This document shows, piece by piece, positions 6,532-9,396 of a stretch of DNA of 9,396 nucleotides. Under the pieces are notes generated by a model. That model saw only the letters and a list, made by a program, of their open reading frames with translations, made no database searches and was not told the origin of the DNA. Source of the stretch: an uncultured Porphyromonas sp. (lineage in GTDB: Bacteria > Bacteroidota > Bacteroidia > Bacteroidales > Porphyromonadaceae); assembly GCA_945875135.1 (NCBI GenBank), contig CAMCJO010000062.1:1-9396 (forward strand), written 5' to 3'. The position numbers and the translations under genes are program-made. Within the stretch, counting starts at the first letter, position 1. Each line of letters begins with the position of its first letter.

Positions 6532-9396
6532 ATGAATAAGATATATAGCACTATTGCCCTAGCCGCTCTCCTCCTCGCTCTAGCAGTGGGTGTGACATCC
6601 TGTGTCGCAGACCGCAATAACGACCTATGTGATGGGGAGGAGGTAGAGGTCAGCGTATGCGCAGGGCTGAGTGCATTCTCTCCGCACGATATGCTACGCG
6701 CTGCTGCAGACGAGCGTGTAGAAAACAACGTAAAGAACCTCTATCTGATGGTCTTTGCCAAGGATGGCACTCTGGTACACCGTGATCAGGTGGATGTACC
6801 CGATGCTCAGTCTGTCATGACGCCTGGATCTCAAAAGGAGTTTAGCAAGAAGCTGCATCTACTCAAAAACGCCACCTACACCTTCGCACTTGTGGCCAAT
6901 TACGGTGCTGACATGACCGTCTATGGCGTAGAGAGGGGCACACTAGACGGGATCAACTCACTGAGCGACTTGGAGGCCTTTCGAGTTACTCTTAAGAAGC
7001 CCACAGTACAGCGCATCGAGCCTGCCTTCTTTATGATCGGCACCTTAGAGGCCAAGGTCACTGAGACCGCCCAGATCATCGTTCCGCTGAAGCGCGTCGA
7101 CGCTAAGGTGCGCTTCATCATCTCTACAGAAGATCCAGGTGACGGCTCGAAGATCACATTTGTACCTAGGAAGTGGTACATCCGCAACATACCCAAGCAG
7201 GCCACGCCTTATGCAGCCGATCCTATTGTGGCTCTGACGGGACATGACAACTACTACTACCCCGGCCTAAAGCCCGAGGATCAGGGTGAATTGATGCTGA
7301 TGGAGGAGGGAGGCAAGGAGTTTACCTTTTACCTACCCCCCAATAGCAAGCGCACCCTCGGCAACAAGGTCTGCCCCAGCTTCAAGATGAGAGAGCTGCA
7401 GGAGAAGACTATAGACCCTAGTGCTGCTGGCCGGTATCATATCAACCAAGAGCCCTTTGGCGATAGCTTTGTCAAGAATGGCGACTTCGTCTATGCCGAT
7501 CCCTACGCTACCTATGTGGAGATCACAGGAGAGTTTAGGAAGGTGAATGCAGATGGTAGGTCTGGGATCGTCGCTGAGAGGATGCACTACATCATCCACC
7601 TAGGATATGTCGATGACAATGCAAACAACTGGGAGGCAGATAGCAATGGCTCCTACACCTACAATATCAAGATCAATGGCCTCGGCGAGCTAGCCACCGA
7701 AGTGGTTAAAGACAACGAGGTCAACACGGCAGTCACCGGTGAGGTGCTAGAGTACAAGAAGCTAGAGCTGCGTGACGCCCCCTTTAGCTATGGTGTGCTG
7801 ACCTTCACCCCCAACGATCTAGCCCGCCTACGAGATGTCAGTGAGATGGCATATCTCGTCAAGACCCCTTTCTGTAATAATATGGAGAGAGCCGGCAAGG
7901 ACTTCAACCGTCCTAAGCCCGAGGGGATGGACAACGACTGGATCCGCTTTAGATTTCACAATCGCATGGATCCCAATGCTACGATCCTCCCATACGACAC
8001 GTATAATAAGGGACTGACCATAGACGAGTTCCTCAAGGAGCTACCGAAGTATAAGAATACGGGAGCCACCGTCACCTACTACCTAGACGAGTACTACTAC
8101 AGGACTAAACCAAAGAATGCCAACTTCTCTGGTGATTGGGAGCAGGACGGCTGGCGTACATTCGTCAATCATCCTGACCGCTACATCGGACTATTTATTT
8201 ACAAGGGTGGCGGCTCTGGTCATAGGATCAGTCGAGATCAGGAGTCGCAGTACACCAAGGCCGACATCTTCTTCCGCCAGAAGTCCATTGTGACGCACTA
8301 CGCTCTGGAGCAGGATGTATTCGCTATGGGCAACTCAGCCTTTGGTATCCAAGCCATACAGCAGCCACACTCCTACTACACCTTTGATACGGGTAGGATG
8401 CAAAGCGGACAAATCACCAACCTTGCCTCACAAAACTCTGTAGCTAATGGAGCCAACGCTTACTATGAGACACTGCTCAATCGAGCACCACTATGGGGTA
8501 ATGACAACATGGCTTACAGTACAATCATGCAGCCAGCCCGAGATGGCTATAGAGTCACCACCGATAGGCTGGCCACTCGATACGCTGAGCATCAGGCATA
8601 CCTAGAGTGTATGAAGTATAACCGAGACGAAAACGGCAACGGCATCATAGACCGAGAGGAGATGGTCTGGTACCTACCCGCACTCTACCAGTATATATCT
8701 CTAGGCATCGGACTGTTTAGCCTCCCTAATGACAACCCCCTCTACCTAGATCACTACCCCTACGACGACTTCCGCCACTTCGTCACCAGTACAAGAGCGG
8801 GCCAGCAGTCCAACAACGCTATGATTTACCAAGGAGAGCTACTCTACAACGCCACCGAGGCTATCTATGACCCTGTGAGTTGGCCGATAAATGGGTTTAG
8901 CAATGGACCTGAGGTAAATGACTTCTGGAAGTACGTAGACTATGTGAGACCCTATAATAAGGGTGGCAAGTATGCCCAGGGCAACATGTACTACCGCTGT
9001 GCCAGAAAGCTCGGTAAGGCTCACATCACACAAAGGGGGCGCTCACCCTATATAGAGCCAGAGACCCCAATGTTTGTCAGAGAGGATGCTGGCGACAGCT
9101 ACAAGATCACCTGCAATCTGGAGGAGAAGTCCATCCGCCCATCCACGATGAAGGTATCCCGAGGACCTCTCCCCAGGCACAACGAGCGCTCTATATTCAA
9201 TCGTCCTACACGCACATTCTACGTTTGGAAGAAGACTATATCTAATGAAACGGACAACAGAGGTGCTTACATTAGACTGGGATACACCCCTTACTGGGAT
9301 GCAGAAAACGCCTGTCAGACACTAGGACCTGAGTGGAGACTGCCCTCTGTCGCAGAGCTAGCTATCATGCTGATGGCTCTAGACGAGCAAGACCCA
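6532..9396 (+). CDS. Large DUF4906-like putative fimbrial tip protein (3' truncated by window)
   Basis: The frame is open for 955 codons from ATG 6532 to the window edge with no stop, so the C-terminus is missing. It begins with a lipoprotein signal (lipobox VTSC, Cys24), then an LR-AAAD site at Arg56. A fimbrillin-like first domain follows, with VKNLYLMVFAKDGTLVHRDQ at about residues 67-86. A long middle region, rich in Tyr, Asn and Asp, has the layout of DUF4906 proteins found last in Bacteroidales fimbrial operons. Residues 699-710 form a textbook EF-hand calcium loop (DENGNGIIDREE), followed by a WYLP motif. Near the edge, Cys928 and WRLPSVAEL (935-943) resemble a motif common to DUF4906 and Fib_succ_major-type surface proteins. 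By position and size it would be a tip adhesin like P. gingivalis Mfa5, but no von Willebrand A metal-site motif (DxSxS) was seen, so it is probably not an Mfa5 orthologue. The substrate or host ligand is unknown. Confidence 0.8.
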   Translation, partial: MNKIYSTIALAALLLALAVGVTSCVADRNNDLCDGEEVEVSVCAGLSAFSPHDMLRAAADERVENNVKNLYLMVFAKDGTLVHRDQVDVPDAQSVMTPGSQKEFSKKLHLLKNATYTFALVANYGADMTVYGVERGTLDGINSLSDLEAFRVTLKKPTVQRIEPAFFMIGTLEAKVTETAQIIVPLKRVDAKVRFIISTEDPGDGSKITFVPRKWYIRNIPKQATPYAADPIVALTGHDNYYYPGLKPEDQGELMLMEEGGKEFTFYLPPNSKRTLGNKVCPSFKMRELQEKTIDPSAAGRYHINQEPFGDSFVKNGDFVYADPYATYVEITGEFRKVNADGRSGIVAERMHYIIHLGYVDDNANNWEADSNGSYTYNIKINGLGELATEVVKDNEVNTAVTGEVLEYKKLELRDAPFSYGVLTFTPNDLARLRDVSEMAYLVKTPFCNNMERAGKDFNRPKPEGMDNDWIRFRFHNRMDPNATILPYDTYNKGLTIDEFLKELPKYKNTGATVTYYLDEYYYRTKPKNANFSGDWEQDGWRTFVNHPDRYIGLFIYKGGGSGHRISRDQESQYTKADIFFRQKSIVTHYALEQDVFAMGNSAFGIQAIQQPHSYYTFDTGRMQSGQITNLASQNSVANGANAYYETLLNRAPLWGNDNMAYSTIMQPARDGYRVTTDRLATRYAEHQAYLECMKYNRDENGNGIIDREEMVWYLPALYQYISLGIGLFSLPNDNPLYLDHYPYDDFRHFVTSTRAGQQSNNAMIYQGELLYNATEAIYDPVSWPINGFSNGPEVNDFWKYVDYVRPYNKGGKYAQGNMYYRCARKLGKAHITQRGRSPYIEPETPMFVREDAGDSYKITCNLEEKSIRPSTMKVSRGPLPRHNERSIFNRPTRTFYVWKKTISNETDNRGAYIRLGYTPYWDAENACQTLGPEWRLPSVAELAIMLMALDEQDP

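Noticed and set aside
6465..6728. Minus-strand frame spanning the gap before the large tip gene
   Set aside because: It overlaps the convincing lipoprotein signal of the gene at 6532 on the other strand and is rich in Arg and Ser in a way typical of antisense reading.

Overview
The window looks like a chromosomal fimbria (type V pilus) operon from a member of the Bacteroidales, most likely a Porphyromonas species. This rests on a run of fimbrillin-type lipoproteins (Mfa1/Mfa2-like), the upstream DUF3575 and DUF3868 pair that accompanies such clusters in Bacteroidales, A-rich start regions without clear Shine-Dalgarno sites, and candidate promoters of the Bacteroidetes -33 TTTG / -7 TAnnTTTG type. 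The species is an inference; nothing in the window fixes it.

Layout. Bases 1-748 hold no convincing conserved gene. They carry a candidate promoter (189-225), a weak leader reading frame (269-511), a perfect dinucleotide tract of 21 AG units (467-508), a G8 tract (524-531) and a second candidate promoter (643-675). From 749 to the right edge all genes lie on the + strand and are tightly packed: a DUF3575 outer-membrane protein (749-1384), a DUF3868/OmpA-like protein (1400-2869), a major fimbrillin lipoprotein (2924-4282), a strong hairpin (4317-4367), a FimB/Mfa2-type anchor (4418-5332), a minor fimbrillin of Mfa3/Mfa4 type (5345-6511), and a very large DUF4906-like putative tip protein (6532 to the edge, no stop reached).

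How the parts fit. The four lipoproteins would cross the outer membrane as precursors. In the P. gingivalis model, shaft and tip fimbrillins are cut after an arginine and polymerise by donor-strand exchange, while the anchor stays lipidated and uncut. The sequence matches this pattern: an LR-(A/S)A site lies 23 to 32 residues after the lipidation cysteine in the major, minor and tip proteins, and none is seen in the anchor. The hairpin after the major subunit gene would lower expression of the anchor and tip genes relative to the shaft.

The most unusual element is the long AG repeat in the transcribed leader. It lies inside a short reading frame whose downstream end moves between positions 511, 615 and 719 according to the number of AG units. 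This could make expression of the whole operon phase-variable through slipped-strand mispairing. The tract is seen directly; the switching role is a hypothesis.
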